Assembly: GCA_964427535.1 (NCBI GenBank)
Contig: CAYRVF010000124.1
Span: 1-14,601 of the forward strand
From: CAYRVF01 sp964427535
Lineage (GTDB): Bacteria > Chloroflexota > Ktedonobacteria > Ktedonobacterales > JADMIN01
Length of the DNA: 14,601 nt
Reading direction: 5' to 3'
Shown here: piece by piece, positions 14,220 to 14,601 of the stretch
Position numbering within the stretch: position 1 is the stretch's first letter
Layout of the letters: each line of letters opens with the position of its first letter
Program-made: the position numbers and the translations under genes
Notes under the pieces: model-generated
What the model saw: the letters and a program-made list of their open reading frames with translations, nothing else
Database searches by the model: none
What the model was told of the DNA's origin: nothing

Positions 14220-14267
14220 ATCAGGGGCGGCCACAGAGATGGCTTGCCCCTGATTGTTTCTGATTTC
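14220..14267 (+). terminator. Rho-independent-type terminator after the YciI-like gene
   Basis: ATCAGGGGC (14220-14228) pairs perfectly with GCCCCTGAT (14246-14254), with an inner GCCA/TGGC pairing. A T-rich tail, TGTTTCTGATTTC (14255-14267), follows directly. In the other direction no T-run follows, so it should end plus-strand transcripts only. Confidence 0.65.
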
Positions 14268-14282
14268 GACGGCGCCCACACG

Positions 14283-14601
14283 TCAGACGGACTGCTCCTT
14301 CGGCAGCGGCAGGCCGGGGAACCACCAGTTCCAGCGGCCGATCAGGCGCATGGTCGCGGGGACGAGCAGCGAGCGGATGATGGTCGCGTCCACCAGCACG
14401 GCAATAGTCATGCCGAGGCCGATTTCTTTGGTGACGGTGAGTGTCGTGAACGTGAACGCGCCCGTCACGATGACGAAGAGCAGCGCCGCGTTGGTGATGA
14501 CGCCGCCCGTCTTCTCCAGCCCGCGCGCCACCGCCAGCCGGTTGTCGTGCGTCCGCAGCCACTCCTCGTGGATGCGCGAGAGCAGGAAGACCTCGTAGTC
14601 C
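14283..14601 (-). CDS. MMPL-family membrane transporter, C-terminal end (partial)
   Basis: Only the last 106 residues are in the window; the gene continues past the right edge. The first full codons read DYEVFLLSRIHEEW, the strongly conserved MMPL/RND stretch after a membrane helix. Then come THDNRLAVARGLEKTGGVIT and two long hydrophobic helices (AALLFVIVTGAFTF and IGLGMTIAVLVDATIIRSLLVPA), ending RLIGRWNWWFPGLPLPKEQSV. MMPL proteins are proton-driven exporters of lipids or drugs with about 11-12 helices. The cargo here is unknown. The GTG at 14531 is internal, not a start. The gene converges on the YciI-like gene, with a plus-strand terminator between them. Confidence 0.92.
   Translation of the reverse strand, partial: DYEVFLLSRIHEEWLRTHDNRLAVARGLEKTGGVITNAALLFVIVTGAFTFTTLTVTKEIGLGMTIAVLVDATIIRSLLVPATMRLIGRWNWWFPGLPLPKEQSV

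Overview
The window is a GC-rich stretch of chromosome. It most likely comes from the Chloroflexota, in the Thermomicrobia/Sphaerobacter range, although an actinobacterium is not excluded. The pointers are several coenzyme-F420-type enzymes (two luciferase-like monooxygenases and a PPOX/nitroreductase fusion), a GAACNNNNGTTC palindrome of the kind LexA binds in Gram-positives and green non-sulfur bacteria, and many C/G-rich hairpin repeats between genes. The lineage is inferred from gene content and style. There is no rRNA, tRNA or marker gene to fix it.

Left part, 113-5310, minus strand. Four genes read leftwards with gaps of about 45-95 bases: an 822-residue TPR protein of unknown role, an LLM enzyme of the F420-dependent glucose-6-phosphate dehydrogenase type, a small cupin, and a fusion of a PPOX-type flavin/F420 domain with a nitroreductase domain that resembles the C-terminal (dehydro-F420 reductase) half of FbiB. 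A possible extended -10 promoter lies near 5405-5413, ahead of the TPR gene.

Middle, 5660-7608, minus strand. A small tail-anchored zinc-finger protein has an excellent sigma-70-like promoter (7580-7608). Downstream of it is a polyprenyl diphosphate synthase. At 7966-9632 on the plus strand there is an ABC exporter pair (ATPase and ABC-2 permease) whose stop and start codons overlap.

Right part. Three copies of a palindromic repeat sit between the permease and a convergent, unrecognised 172-residue protein (9883-10401). Upstream of that protein is a perfect 16-bp operator-like palindrome (10450-10465). Then come a soluble GAF-histidine kinase and a single-domain response regulator (10744-12526), a second LLM oxidoreductase on the minus strand (12705-13568), a YciI-like protein (13832-14125) followed by a convincing terminator, and the C-terminal end of an MMPL-type membrane transporter that runs off the right edge.

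No CRISPR array, insertion sequence, tRNA or rRNA was seen. The most interesting points are the PPOX-FbiB-like fusion within an F420-flavoured gene group, the SOS-box-like operator with its unknown gene and long hairpin-bearing leader, and the density of intergenic palindromic repeats (six copies of one family in 14.6 kb, none inside a gene).
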